Position numbers and translations under genes: made by a program
Source: Castanopsis chinensis
Taxonomy: Eukaryota; Streptophyta; Magnoliopsida; Fagales; Fagaceae
Reading direction: 5' to 3'
DNA: 64,000 bases
Assembly (NCBI GenBank): GCA_032878915.1
Contig: JAVQMG010000051.1
Location: 186,001 to 250,000 of the forward strand
Notes under the pieces: generated by a model
Seen by the model: only the letters and a program-made list of their open reading frames with translations
Database searches by the model: none
Told to the model about the DNA's origin: nothing
Shown here: piece by piece, positions 47,849 to 58,710 of the stretch
How the letters are laid out: each line of letters opens with the position of its first letter
How positions within the stretch are numbered: the stretch's first letter is position 1

Positions 47849-47970
47849 GAGAATAGTCCACACATATTACCACCAGGAAAACCATTGGCCTCAAGCATGG
47901 CTTTAATTGGAATACTATTAAGGAAACACTTCCAAATAAATAATTGAATTTTCGGCATGGTATCCACCTT
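47849..47970 (-). pseudogene. fragment of a LINE zinc-binding reverse transcriptase domain
   Basis: Minus-strand sequence is close to 60808-60930, which reads MPKIQLFICKCFLNSIPVKA..., the zf-RVT region of plant LINEs. It is truncated at the duplication-internal deletion point (47848/47849). Confidence 0.6.
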
Positions 47971-48115
47971 TTCTAGATCCATTGTCCTATAAAGTTTGAT
48001 GGTGGATTAGAGCAACCATTTGTTAGTCTGTAAGCATTCTTTGGATCAAAAGCCCTAGTAGGAGAAGAATCCAAACACAATTTATTATCACCAGATGGAG
48101 GCAAATGTTAGGATT

Positions 48116-48366
48116 TATGCCCTAAAATTCAATTTGTATGTGCTTTATTTTATGAGATTATATGAACATTGAATATTATGAATTTATTTGATGAATAGTT
48201 GTATTACTTATGATTTAGGTATGTTGATGAGATTAACACACAAAAGACTATAACATATAATGATGATTTGTCTTGATCGTAGAAGTGGAGTCTTTTGATT
48301 GGTATGTTAATGTATTTGGAGTACAGTGCAGTAGACCATTAAGAGTTGTTGATCTATAAAGTATAA
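48116..48366 (+). repeat. candidate Ty1/copia-type LTR fragment
   Basis: Begins TGTTAGGATTTATGCCCTAAA, a common start of Ty1/copia LTRs, and continues across the Helitron at 51670. A related copy without this start is at about 61070-62450. No matching end or target duplication was found. Confidence 0.35.
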
Positions 48367-48369
48367 CTA

Positions 48370-48713
48370 GCCTCTGAGCACGCGAGTGAGCGAGTGCTCA
48401 GAGGCTTTTAAATTTTTTTGGTAAAAGTTAATAATTTGCATTCATTACAATTTAGAGCATTTATTATAATTTAGAATTACTACATTTTTCAATCACAAAA
48501 AAAAAAAAAAAAAACCTAGGGGTGTAATGAGTATTATGTATGGTGAAATAATTTTTTCATCATACCCCTAGTTTTTTTTTTTTTTTTTTTTTTTTTTTTG
48601 TGATTGAAAAATGTAGTTATCCCAAATTATAATAAATGCTATAAATTATAATGAATGCAAATTATTAACCTTTACCAAAAAATTGAAGAGCCTCTGAGCA
48701 CGCGCTCAGAGGC
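48370..48713. repeat. fold-back inside the Helitron with opposed 3' hairpins
   Basis: The sequence is an imperfect palindrome centred near 48540: AATTTGCATTCATTA...TTTTTCAATCAC on the left pairs with GTGATTGAAAAATG...AATGAATGCAAATTATTAA on the right. The outer ends are Helitron-type hairpins at 48370-48413 and 48690-48713. The right one is followed on the + strand by CTAG, so it is a Helitron 3' end facing the other way. Confidence 0.85.
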
Positions 48714-49120
48714 TAGTTCTTTATGACGCGCGTGCTCAGAAACTAGTTCTTTATCATTATGCTAAGACACAAACTCTTCACATTAAAAAAAGACAATATT
48801 AAATTTCATATAATAGGATATTTACAAAAAATGTTCACTAACAACTACTTGATAGATTGACTACCACTTTGCTCCCTTGAATTCATCCAATGTGCCTGCC
48901 ATGCAATCTAACAAAATTGTTGATATATCACCCTAAAAAAAATACAAAAAAATAGAGAGTAAGACTTAAAAGTAAGAGAAACAACAAACAAAAATAATAG
49001 GAGGAAGACAAAGCACCACTTAAAACACATACACTAAAATAATTAATCAAACCCTATAAGCACCAAAAAAAAAAAACATAGACAAAAATATATATCATTC
49101 CCACTCTTTAAAAAAGAGTC

Positions 49121-49237
49121 AAGATAGAATTTCTATTCTAGCATAATCTAAGTGTATATGTGTGTGAAACTCCCTCCTGGAGAGTTGAACTCCGGCCTTT
49201 ACCTCTCACACTCCACAGACATTTATACCTGTATCCA
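49121..49237 (-). repeat. second member of the dispersed repeat at 39995
   Basis: See 39995-40140. It lies inside the Helitron. Confidence 0.45.
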
Positions 49238-49990
49238 AAAAAAAAAAAGTCATTAATTAGAGAAAATATTAAACAATTATCAAACTAACCAAATAAAAGA
49301 AAAGATTAAAAAAGAAAAGTGTGGTCATATTTTGTATGCAGTATTTTCGTGGGAGTTAAAAGATTTTTTTTCTTTCAAACTCTAAATTACATAAAAGAAT
49401 AAGGTTTTTTGTTTTTTTTTTCTAAACTCTAAGTTAGCGTTCAACTAAATATTTTGTTGAAAAAAAAATATCAAAAAGTAATCTGAGTTCAGATAGAACT
49501 CATATTTTTTCTTTGAAATATTCACGTTTAGAAAGTTCAAATAGAAAATTCACTTTTAGAAATATAGGAAAATTCACATTTAAAAATATGAACTCATATT
49601 TAAAAATTTTAGTCCAAATAGAAATCAAATAGAAATATTTTATATTCACGTTTTCAATATGAGTTCTAATATAAGTTCAAAACGTTTTCATGCTAATACG
49701 AGTTATATGACTTGAAAAGGTGAATATAAGAAGTTATATTTGAACAAAACAATAGGAATATAAGAAAACATGACGTGGAAGTGTCTTTTTTTTTTTTTTT
49801 TTTTAAAGATAAGATAATGATAACAACGTAAGGAAACCAAATATAGGAAAACAAATATTAAATGATAACTCATAAAAGCAAATGTAATAGAAAGAATTCA
49901 ATATGCATGAGACGTTCTAAATAGAGGTCATAAAAGATGCTTATATTTTTGTTGTTGACTACACTTTAAGTCCAAAGTCCAAATAGTTCG

Positions 49991-50176
49991 TTGGAGATGG
50001 AGGACAAAACACACGAAAATCTTGAAGATCAACACCCTAGTGCAAGTTCCTTGAAGTTATACCATAATCTTAAAGAAAAACACCCCAGTGCATGTTCCTT
50101 GAAGTTTAAATACCAAAATCTTAAAGATAGGCACTCCCAATGCACGTTCCTTGAAGAAATATGTGAAAGAAATTAA
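49991..50176 (+). repeat. three imperfect repeats of about 50 bp, open in one frame
   Basis: Each copy carries AATCTTRAAGATMAACACCC.AGTGCA.GTTCCTTGAAG in variant form. In frame they give ENLEDQHPSASSLKLYH, NLKEKHPSACSLKFKYQ and NLKDRHSQCTFLEEI. No known domain was recognised and the copy lies inside the Helitron, so I do not call a gene. Confidence 0.6.
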
Positions 50177-50264
50177 TGGTGAGGTTAAAATATAAGGGCT
50201 ATTGTACACAAATATTTGATTTGTTTCTAGAAAATAAGAAGTTGTTTATGAATTAGAAAATCAA

Positions 50265-50886
50265 AATAGAAAAGACCAAAGTATATTGACATACACATAC
50301 CGTTGGAGTAGGAGCAAATTTGAGTAGAGCAAATAGAAAAAATGATGATAATGGTGAAAAGAAGATTAATAGAATTGAGAGAATTGGAGAACTGAAAAAG
50401 AAGCAATTTGAGTTTGAAAATCAACATGAGTATACCGGAAGTGTGGTTCTATTTTGTAGATAGTGTTTTACGTGAGAGTTTTCATTTAGAAAAATGATCC
50501 AACCAAATTGTGGTGATACGGTTAACAATTTGAAAACCAACAAGAGAGTAGTAGTGTCTAAATTTAAGTAGAGCAAATAGAAAAGACCAAAGTATATTGA
50601 CATACACATACTGTTGGAGTAGGAGCAAATTTGAGTAGAGCAAATAGAAAAAATGATGATAATGGTGAAAAGAAGATTAATAGAATTGAGAGAATTGGAG
50701 AACTGAAGAAGAAGCAATTTGAGTTTGAAAATCAACGTTAGTGTACCGGAAGTGTGGTTCTATTTTGTAGATAGTGTTTTACGTGAGAGTTTTCATTTAG
50801 AAAAATGATCCAACCAAATTGTGGTGATACGGTTAACAATTTGAAAACCAACAGGAGAGTAGTAGTGTCTAAATTTAAGGGATATG
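50265..50886 (+). repeat. tandem duplication of a 311-bp unit
   Basis: Two near-identical copies in direct order with a 311-bp period. Landmarks are AAAGACCAAAGTATATTGAC at 50271 and 50582, and GGAAGTGTGGTTCTATTTTG at 50439 and 50749. The copies differ at only a few bases, so this is recent. Confidence 0.93.
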
Positions 50887-52743
50887 GATGAAAAGTTATA
50901 ATGATAGTTTTATTGTATGAAAAATAAAGAAGAACTTTTATAATTAAAAACAAAAAAACAAAATTGTTATAAAAAATAATAAATAAAGAAGAATTGATTT
51001 GAAAAAAAAAACGTGAAGGGAGTATGAGTAAGGGAAACGTGAATCCAAAAGAGAGAGAGACAGAGAGAGAGACAGAGAGAGAAACCCACTTAGGGGAAGT
51101 TAGACATGGGTTTAAAAAAAATGAAATAGATAACGAAAAAAAGAAAGAAGAAAATTAAAGGATAAACCTTAATAACATGGTAGATAACTTTTTTTTGATA
51201 GAAATGTGGGGTTTTTTCTTTTCATTAGGTTTTCTGTTTTTAATTTTTAAAAAGAAGTTAAGAAAATAGTTTAAATAAATTGTAATATATATCTATTCAG
51301 TTTTTTTTTTTTTTTTTTTGGATAAACTTGAGGATTTTTTTTAAAAAAAAAATTTGATTTGAAGATAACTTTTTTTTGAAAGGAAAAAAAAAAAACGTGT
51401 AATTGCTTTAAAGTAGTGGGTTAGTGGGAGAGTGATCCTATTTTGTAGGAAATGTTTTAGGTGAGAGTTAAAGATATATTTTTACTTTGTTATCCTCAAG
51501 TTTTGCATTTACTTAAATGTAAGTTGTAGGGGTATTTAGGAACACAAAAAAATTCAGTCCAAATAAGAGAAGCCTCTTAAATAGTAGTATAGAAACATAG
51601 GGATATAGGGGTATTTTAGAACAAAAAAAGCGGTCCAAATAGGGGAAGCCTCTTAAATAGTAGTATAGATAACTTGAACAAACGAATAAACAATCCCATG
51701 ACTGCTAAATGCTTTAACTCTAAATCCTAAGAAGGAGGTGGACTCAAATGTAAAGTGTATGTTACTTTGACATGTATAGGAATGAGATCTTTTACATCAA
51801 TACCTCTATATGGGTAATCACATGTGGCATTGTGGGAACACTATTCTTTAAAATGAAATCCATAATTTTTTATAATAGATAAGAAATATCCCATTGAAAT
51901 TGATTTAATAGGAATTGATTATTCAGAGTATTGAGCCAGATAATTTTAGTGAAAAGTTACTAAAATTATATTCTATGGAATTAGATTCCCATTATATAAG
52001 AATAATCAAGAAAGCCTTAAGATATAGTGTTAATAAAGTGACAACAATTAAATGACTTTTTTTCCACTGTGGACATTTCATGGAGGGGTCAAATGCAATT
52101 TTATTTAGTCAAAACATCTTGTTTAATTGAATACTCTAAATTCTTTAGTGCAATTATATTTTATAGTGAAATATAATTAATCGTAACTTTAGACTGGTTA
52201 TAAGACAATAAGAGTAAAAGGTCCATTGGAGCTAGGTGTTATTTTTTCCATTAATCCAATCTCAAGCTATGTATATAATAGTGGCCGACCACGTGTAGCA
52301 CTTTACATAGAAAAAAATTGTTGAAAGCATGTGTTTTCTTGTTACAAAATTCAGATTCATGGTTGTATGTGGTCATCTAATATTAGATATGTTTGATATG
52401 TATGAGATGCATATGGTTTTCCACCACCAAAAAAGAAAAAAAAGAGACTAGTTATATAAATAGCTTTTATTCTAAGGAAAAAAAAAATATTTAGGAACCA
52501 TAAAAGGAGAAACAATTGAGATTCTAGTGCCCATTAGTGACCACTTCTCCAACCAATAAAGAATCATTTCCTTGAGGAAGATGACCAACAATTAAACTTC
52601 TTAAAGTCCCTAAAAAGATCCATTTGTCAAACCAAAAACTCAAAGAACTGTTAGAAAAAACTAGTCATTTAGTGCCCTTGTTGAAGATGCTCTCAAACCA
52701 AGATCTTGAGCAAGTTCATTTGGATTACTATACTTCCTTTCTA

Positions 52744-52830
52744 TCTCTCTATTTCTCAGAGTGTGATATGTTGTGAGGGGCAGAGGAGAGGAAAGAGAGA
52801 AACTATCGGATTTATATTGTTCATTTGTGT
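52744..52830 (-). promoter_or_regulatory. orphan copy of the DUF1677 promoter/leader
   Basis: Duplicate of 46480-46570, including the GGGGCAGAGGAGAGGAAAGAG leader stretch and the minus-strand ATATAAAT box. The coding sequence is absent; reading leftward it faces the end of unit one and the Helitron. Confidence 0.6.
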
Positions 52831-53767
52831 TGTGTGGTTTGTGTCCTGTATGGTAGCAAATAAAATTATTACCATATAGGGTTTTGCGTCATGGACTTCT
52901 TACCATAAAACAAGATTTTTACTTGGCTTTTGGATGGAATTTCCTTAAATCCGTTGACGGTTCATAAGAGCATGATAAATTATACGAGTGACATAACTAT
53001 TAAATAAGTCATGTGATTAAAAGTTTATATAAATACTTGTTTGAGTCGTACGTCACGTAGTGAGTTGAAGAACTAATGATAACAAAAATTTGAAATATAT
53101 ATATATATATATATTAACTTTTAAGATGACATGTTATAATGGGTACACATAAAAATAAAGTGGTAAGTTACAAAAAAATTGTGAAAAAAATTATATCCCA
53201 AACATTATTACATGAAGAATCTACCATGTTGTTAGAATCCTCTGTCTTTGGTATGATACTAGAACCCTAATTAGGGACAGAGGTACCCTTACACTTGGGG
53301 GATTTTTGGTTAAAACATTCATATTGCCCCCTTCAAAATTGAAACCAAATTTTAAAAGAAAAAGAAAAATAGTCATCTAACCCCCAAAAAAAACCTCGAA
53401 ATTAATTAAGGTTATTAGTCCATATTTGTGGCTGATGGTCCCTTAAATAAAATCACTTTTTACTAATGAAAGAAAAAAATAAAAAATCCCTTAAAAAAAA
53501 GCTGATATGAAAAATAAAAATATATTGGTATGACACTTTGATTGTCTACGTATTTAGTACTCAATATTAAAAGTTTGGGACTTTGAGATTTAGGTGTGAT
53601 TCAATTGACTAGTTCTCATTAGTCTATTTTTTCTTCCTTATAAGTAAATTTCACAATTGAGCACTACTATCGATTAATATATTTAATGCTTAAATAATTT
53701 TTAAAAGCAAGATTCATAAATCATGAAAAATTGCTATTGAAAATAGAATTTCACCATCAATATAATG

Positions 53768-54046
53768 TTTTTTTGATGAACGAAAAGGGGGGCAAGGGAA
53801 ACCATATGTGGCTTACCCCCAGGGCGTGACCTAATAGGGGCAACCCCCTGCTAGGGAATGTTAGATTGAACCTTAGCTACTGTGACCGGGGCGCCACGGA
53901 CCTCACCCTAGCACCCTAAGAGAGCCAGCGGATGGGTGCAATGCATGCTAAGAACCCACCCCCCACATGGTACCCGTCACAACTTGAACGAGGGACCTCA
54001 TGCATGCACGCGGGATCCCACACCAACTAGGCCATCCCTCCTGGGG
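53768..54046 (-). mobile_element. tRNA-derived SINE, 279 bp, minus orientation
   Basis: On the minus strand it begins CCCCAGGAGGGATGGCCTAGTTGG. Box A lies at 54023-54037 and box B (CGTTCAAGTT) at 53980-53989, and it ends in a T/A run. A perfect 16-bp duplication CACCATCAATATAATG flanks it (53752-53767, 54047-54062). The long target duplication and pol III boxes define a SINE. Confidence 0.92.
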
Positions 54047-54689
54047 CACCATCAATATAATGTATTTCAACATTTGGACTTCTAAAAATTGATAAATATT
54101 TTTTTATTGTGTTGATGACTAGGTGTCAGTTGTTTTAAAAGTGGTTGTACAATTGTATTTATACTTGTTAATCTTCCAATTTTCACTACAACTATGGAAT
54201 GATTATTATTTTTAACCATAAATATTATCAAAACTAGATTTCACAATAAAATGGAAGTTGATATGTTAATGGACTCTATGATTTCGTACATTAATTGAAG
54301 ATGATTTTTTAACAAACTCTGATTATGCTTTGAAATAGAAATTACTACGACATTTAGTATGAAATTAATCATTGTCGAGGGGCGGTTTTCCCACATAGCC
54401 ACATGTCTTCCACTAGAGGTGTGACTTTGCTAAGCCCGGATTTGTTTCGGGAGTCTAATCCAGAACTCGACATTGGGCCACATAGAGCAATGGTTTCCAG
54501 TGCATTTTTAAGCCTACAAAATAGATAAAGGCCAAAGTCTTAGAATCATGATAATGGTTGAAATAAATAAACAATATATTTAATTGGATAGATTTGATTA
54601 AATGGTGAGTTCAATGTTATTATTATGTATATTAAGTGATATCTAATATTAGAAAGTAATTAAGTAAGTGTCATATGTCCAATAATGAG

Positions 54690-54960
54690 ATAAGTCCAAA
54701 ATAGTCCATATCCTGTGACGGTTCATGGTTCATATTTAATATAATAAAGTATGTCCAGCAATGGACTATGTACGTCAAATAGTTTATATCCAGCCGTGGT
54801 TCATGTCCAAATAATATTTGTCCAGTGATGGTTTATGTTTGAATAATATATGTCTAGTAGTGGTTCATATCCAAATGATATATTTCCAGCATTGGTTTAC
54901 GTCCAAATAATATGTGTTCATCGGTGGTTTATGTTTGAATAATATGTCCAACAATGGTAG
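54690..54960 (+). repeat. degenerate repeats of about 38-40 bp in the LTR
   Basis: Variants of GTCCAGTGATGGTTYATGTCCAAATAATAT recur about six times. The LTR also has weaker repeats at 55590-55690 (TGCCTTCCATGAGAAGGGCTTTT, three times) and around CTCCAGTCGTATA (55150, 55330). Confidence 0.65.
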
Positions 54961-56759
54961 ATCAATTTATTAATATATACGTTCATTAATGAAATATTAG
55001 TGAGATTATGTTTTATTAAATAGTGAGATGATATTAAAGTAACTTGCATCCAGCGATACAATAAAAATGAATTAACATGTACTTAATGATGTAATCTTGA
55101 AGATAGAGAAATATTGACTTATCTTGTGTGTTCCTGACTCTAGCCATATAGCATCACTTTATTTTTTATATGATTTGTGACTCCAGTCGTATAGCATTAA
55201 TGAGCTGATAACATTCCAGCAGCAAAATAATATGAGTACAACAGTACAATGATAATAAATTAAAACATACTCAATAGTATAATTTTAGAGATAAAAATAT
55301 AATGACTTTTTTTCACAGTTTATAGCTCCAGTCGTATAACAACAGTGGACTTATAACATTTTAGCAGCATGATGAAATGAGTCCAACGGTGTGGTATGAC
55401 ATTGTGAGTCCTTCCATGGTAACTTCATGATTGAAGGGGAAAAATTGGTGCAACTAATGGGAGAGAGAATATGTTCAGCCGTATGCATAGGTTGGTTAAG
55501 TTTATCCCCTTTATCATGCACTTAAATGATTTTCCTCATGTAATACTCTTTTAGTTTTTAGTCAAATATGAGTAATGTTGCCTTCCAGGAGAATGACTTT
55601 TAGTATTATAAGTTTTTGCCTTTCATAAGAAAGGCTTTTAGTAATATAAATACATGCCTTCCATGAGAAGGGCTTTTGATAAAATATTCTTGGAAGAGTA
55701 TTTGATATGTTTTAAGATGTATGGAGATGGTAAGAAATATAATATTTTGTGAATATGATGTTTGTAATATGTATAGGAATTATTTAGATACTTTGTTGAA
55801 CATGGATATTGTATATGTATACTTTGTGAGACATGAAGTTTAAAGATATATGATATGTATGTATGGATATTTTATGAGGAATGTGTTTGTAAAATATATG
55901 GATGTGTGAGATAGATAACATGAAGGTTAAATATAGTAAATACATGAGTTTATAGTTGCTGCTGGAGTGGTTTTTTTGTGTTATGTCATGACTTATGTTG
56001 CTCTCTATGAAGAAATATTTTGTAAGAGAAATAGAGAAAAATATAGAGATGTGTTTATGGGTAGCAAAATGATGATATTTCAGAATAATAGAGTGTGGAA
56101 AAGATGGGTAATGGATAATGGTGTGGTGTAATAAGTGTGTTATAATTGTGTTATCTAAGAAGAGATATTTTTGTAAGAGAGATGGAGAAGTATGAAAATG
56201 TTTGGAGATATGTGCAGCAAAGTGAATGAAGTTTTAGAATGTTGAGGATGAGAGAAGAATGGATGGCTATGTTAGTGTGTGGCTTGGTCCTCTTTATATA
56301 GAGCCAAGTATGTAACTAGATTAGAATTAGTTGAAGAGAAATTTAGCAAACAAGGATAAGTCTTTGACAAAGTAAGTGGTTTCATTAGTGGGTTTTTATT
56401 TTTTAGCCAAAAGAAAAAAGTTTGAGCCTTTAATGCTGCTAGAGTTGCTATTACAACTGTCAGTCACAACTGTCAGCTCTACAACAATAGCTGCTGGATG
56501 ATGTCATCTGAATGACATCTTCTGCTGGAGGAAAAAATTTAGCATTAAATTTATAGTTTGGCTGAAAATTATAAGATAACCTTTATGAGACCTTCCTATT
56601 TCTAGTACTGTAGCTGGAGGCTAAGGATCTTAGCTTAAAATGGTAGAATTTCTTTTATGAGATCCTTACTTCTTTTGGTATAGCAAGTAGTTGCTAGGAT
56701 TAACCATTAATGGACAAGTGATGTCATTTTAGGACATGTGTCAACTACCTAAGTTGTTG

Positions 56760-56965
56760 TTGGAGCTATTGCAGTTGCTGCTGGAGGTACTGCAGCTTCT
56801 GCTGGAGCTGTTATAGTTTCTACAGAAACTGTTGTAGCTTTTATTGGAGCAGTTGCAGCTTCTACTAGAGCTGTTGCAGCTTTTACTAGAGTTAAGGCAG
56901 TTTCTGCTGAAACTGTTGCAGCTTCTGCTGAAATTAAGGCAGCTTTTACTGGAACTATTGTTGGT
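56760..56965 (+). repeat. 21-bp minisatellite, about ten copies
   Basis: The unit is GCTGTTGCAGCTTCTGCTGGA with variants. Being a multiple of three it stays open; one frame gives Leu/Gln heptads (LLQLLLE), another gives VAASAGA-type repeats, with no start codon. I treat it as non-coding repeat within the LTR. Confidence 0.88.
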
Positions 56966-57906
56966 ATTTTTGGCTAAGTTTCTTTTTTTGGAAAATTATA
57001 TGTTTAGTCCATATATAATGTTGGTAAGTAATAAACTAGTTGGTTGATATTTGATGAAGTTTTAGAGATGTAATTATGGCCTCTTTATATTTTAACCAAA
57101 TCTTGGAGAGTAAGGAGGGCATTTAGTGCTGGATATGAGATATTAATATATATTTAGCCATGTGCTTGGAATTGATTTAAATGAAAATAATAATATAATT
57201 ACATTTTTGAACTTATATTATATGATGAATATTAATTTTTATGTAAAGAGTATAAGGAGTTTTATTATTTTAAGTATTATGTGACATGAGAGGCTTACCA
57301 AATGTTACTTATTGCACGCTGATCTCTCAGAGTTCAAGGAATTAGAGAAGACATGCCAAGCAACATGTTTTCCTTTATCAACTTTGAACTATTGGAGCTT
57401 TACTGAACATACTTCTTGACTCTCCAAATCACGACTCCCAAAATTCCCCCGATGAGACTCATGAGCTTGGATCATGAGCTGCAAATGAGATGATGTGCCA
57501 TGAGATTGAACCATGGGTTTAATGAGATAATATCGCCATGAGTTTTGGCTCATGGGCTTTGATGGTTTTTGTGCAAATATGGACTCTTTTGGGATTTAAA
57601 AGAGATATTTTCAAAATCCATGATAATGTTAATATGGTGCAGGTTGCTAATGAAAGAAAGTCATGTGGCATGAAAAAGTTGTTCTCAACAATCATTTATG
57701 ATTTTTGAGATTTTAAAGAACATCAAATTTCATTTTGATAGATAATTGCATTTTAATGCATTAAGAAATGGCTATTTTGTGTTTTTTTTTTCATTTGTTA
57801 ATATTTTGTTAATAAACGGGTGCTAATTTGGATTATCATTAAAAAAATAAAATTTATATTTTGGTGCATACTTTGGCCCTACTTAATAGAAATCCTAACT
57901 TCGTCC

Positions 57907-58131
57907 TTGGACCCCAATCATGGTGACTTACATAAATTGACAATGAAGGGTTTGGTAGGGAAAGCTTGTTGTCAAGAAATTTTGTCGACTGTCCCTAAGA
58001 AGAATGTGACAATTTTTACATTGGTTAAGAAGAGAGCTAAATATAACAACTTTTCGAACGAGTTTTTCTTGGTGACCTTGTTAGGCACGAACATGGATTT
58101 CACAATGTATTTGCTGAGTCAAAAATTATAA
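57907..58131 (+). other. open stretch of unknown nature
   Basis: A 75-codon stretch open in one frame (PNHGDLHKLTMKGLVGKACC ... LSQKL, stop 58129-58131) lies right after the candidate hAT end. Its composition is less simple than the surroundings, so it may be a remnant of a real coding region. No family was recognised and no gene is claimed. Confidence 0.25.
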
Positions 58132-58241
58132 AAAAGCCCATACACATGGTTATATGCTATTGGCACTTAAAAATTGCAATTGCATTAAATGATTATCTTA
58201 TCTGCCTATGAAAAATGATTACACCATCCTTCTTCTTTTTG

Positions 58242-58431
58242 AGAAATGTTATGTTCATAGTATTTTTATAACATTTTCACAACAAATTATAAGTGGTTAG
58301 TTGTTATTGGTTCTAATTTGAATATACCACTAAAATTAATTTTTTTCCCCATCAATAACAACTTATAATAACTTGCCATTTAAAATTTATTGTGAAAGTA
58401 TTTGCGAAAATATTGTAGACGTATCATTTCT
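58242..58431. mobile_element. Mutator-type MITE, same family as 35237-35423
   Basis: Starts AGAAATGTTATG and ends ATCATTTCT, with the family phrases CAACAAATTATAAGTGGTTAG and AATTTATTGTGAAAGTATTTG. The flanking CTTCTT phrases suggest a target duplication, but it is not exact. Confidence 0.7.
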
Positions 58432-58509
58432 CTTCTTGCTTTAGTAAAAAATGATTAATTAAATTAATTAATCAACCGGACAAAGCTAGGATAAAGCCTA
58501 TCAAAGTTC

Positions 58510-58710
58510 AAATCCGGAGTCATAATAGCACTAAACAAACATCAACAAGGGGATTATAAATAAAAAAATTCACAAAATCTTGGTGCGTCCCTTTCCTAGC
58601 AAGAGCACTAGCATATTGATTGGCTTCCTAAGAGCAATCCCTAAGCTTCACATGGGGTGTTTGCCTCAGTAGGTCCTTGGAATCCATAATAAAGGAAGAG
58701 TGGGAGATGC
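58510..58710 (-). pseudogene. LINE RNase H domain remnant
   Basis: The minus strand encodes SFIMDSKDLLRQTPHVKLRD, a stop, then EANQYASALARKGTHQDF. The pattern D.KDLL.Q.PH followed by REAN..AD.LARKG is the C-terminal part of RNase H in plant LINEs. It is a broken remnant; the zf-RVT piece at 60741-60932 is likely from the same element, separated by the Harbinger insertion. Confidence 0.7.

Larger units (their letters stand above)
48367..51669 (-). mobile_element. non-autonomous Helitron, 3.3 kb
   Basis: On the minus strand it starts TCTATACTACTATTTAAGAGGC, a typical Helitron 5' end. It finishes with a GC-rich hairpin (GCCTCTGAGCAC...GTGCTCAGAGGC) directly followed by CTAG. It sits between A and T without target duplication. 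The duplicate locus (61455-61480) reads AAAGTACAATAACTTGAAC, equal to the two flanks AAAGTATAA + TAACTTGAAC joined, with one substitution. No Rep/helicase coding is present. The interior has a fold-back, a 311-bp tandem duplication and short coding-like repeats. Confidence 0.93.
46480..52743 (+). repeat. segmental duplication B-A, first unit
   Basis: 46480-47848 matches 52744-54372 (plus 57691-57711 beyond the LTR insertion); 47849-48366 with 51670-52743 matches parts of 60808-62757. The order B-A is the same in both units, so this is a tandem duplication. This unit gained the Helitron (48367-51669) and lacks the sequence equivalent to about 57712-60807. Confidence 0.88.
54373..57690 (+). mobile_element. 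solo-LTR-like element, 3.3 kb
   Basis: Begins TGTCGAGGGG and ends TTCTCAACA (TG...CA with inverted TGTYGAG ends), flanked by a perfect 5-bp duplication ATCAT (54368-54372, 57691-57695). The other unit of the duplication has the uninterrupted site TTAATCATTTATGATTTTT (47830 onward). There is no second LTR or coding domain, so it is best read as a very long solo LTR. A CTTTATATAGAG box at about 56291 may be the promoter. It is full of internal tandem repeats. Confidence 0.88.
53272..57910. mobile_element. candidate hAT-type element, itself interrupted by later insertions
   Basis: Left edge TAGGGACAGAGGTACCC and inverted right edge CCAAGGACGAAGTTAGGA belong to the same plant terminal type. The flanks ACCCTAAT (53264-53271) and ACCCCAAT (57911-57918) match at 7 of 8. 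Removing the SINE and LTR element leaves about 1 kb. The terminal inverted match is short and imperfect, so this is tentative. Confidence 0.45.

Noticed and set aside
56844..57047. Leu/Gln heptad open frame as a leucine-zipper protein
   Set aside because: It is the 21-bp minisatellite read in one of several open frames, within an LTR element.
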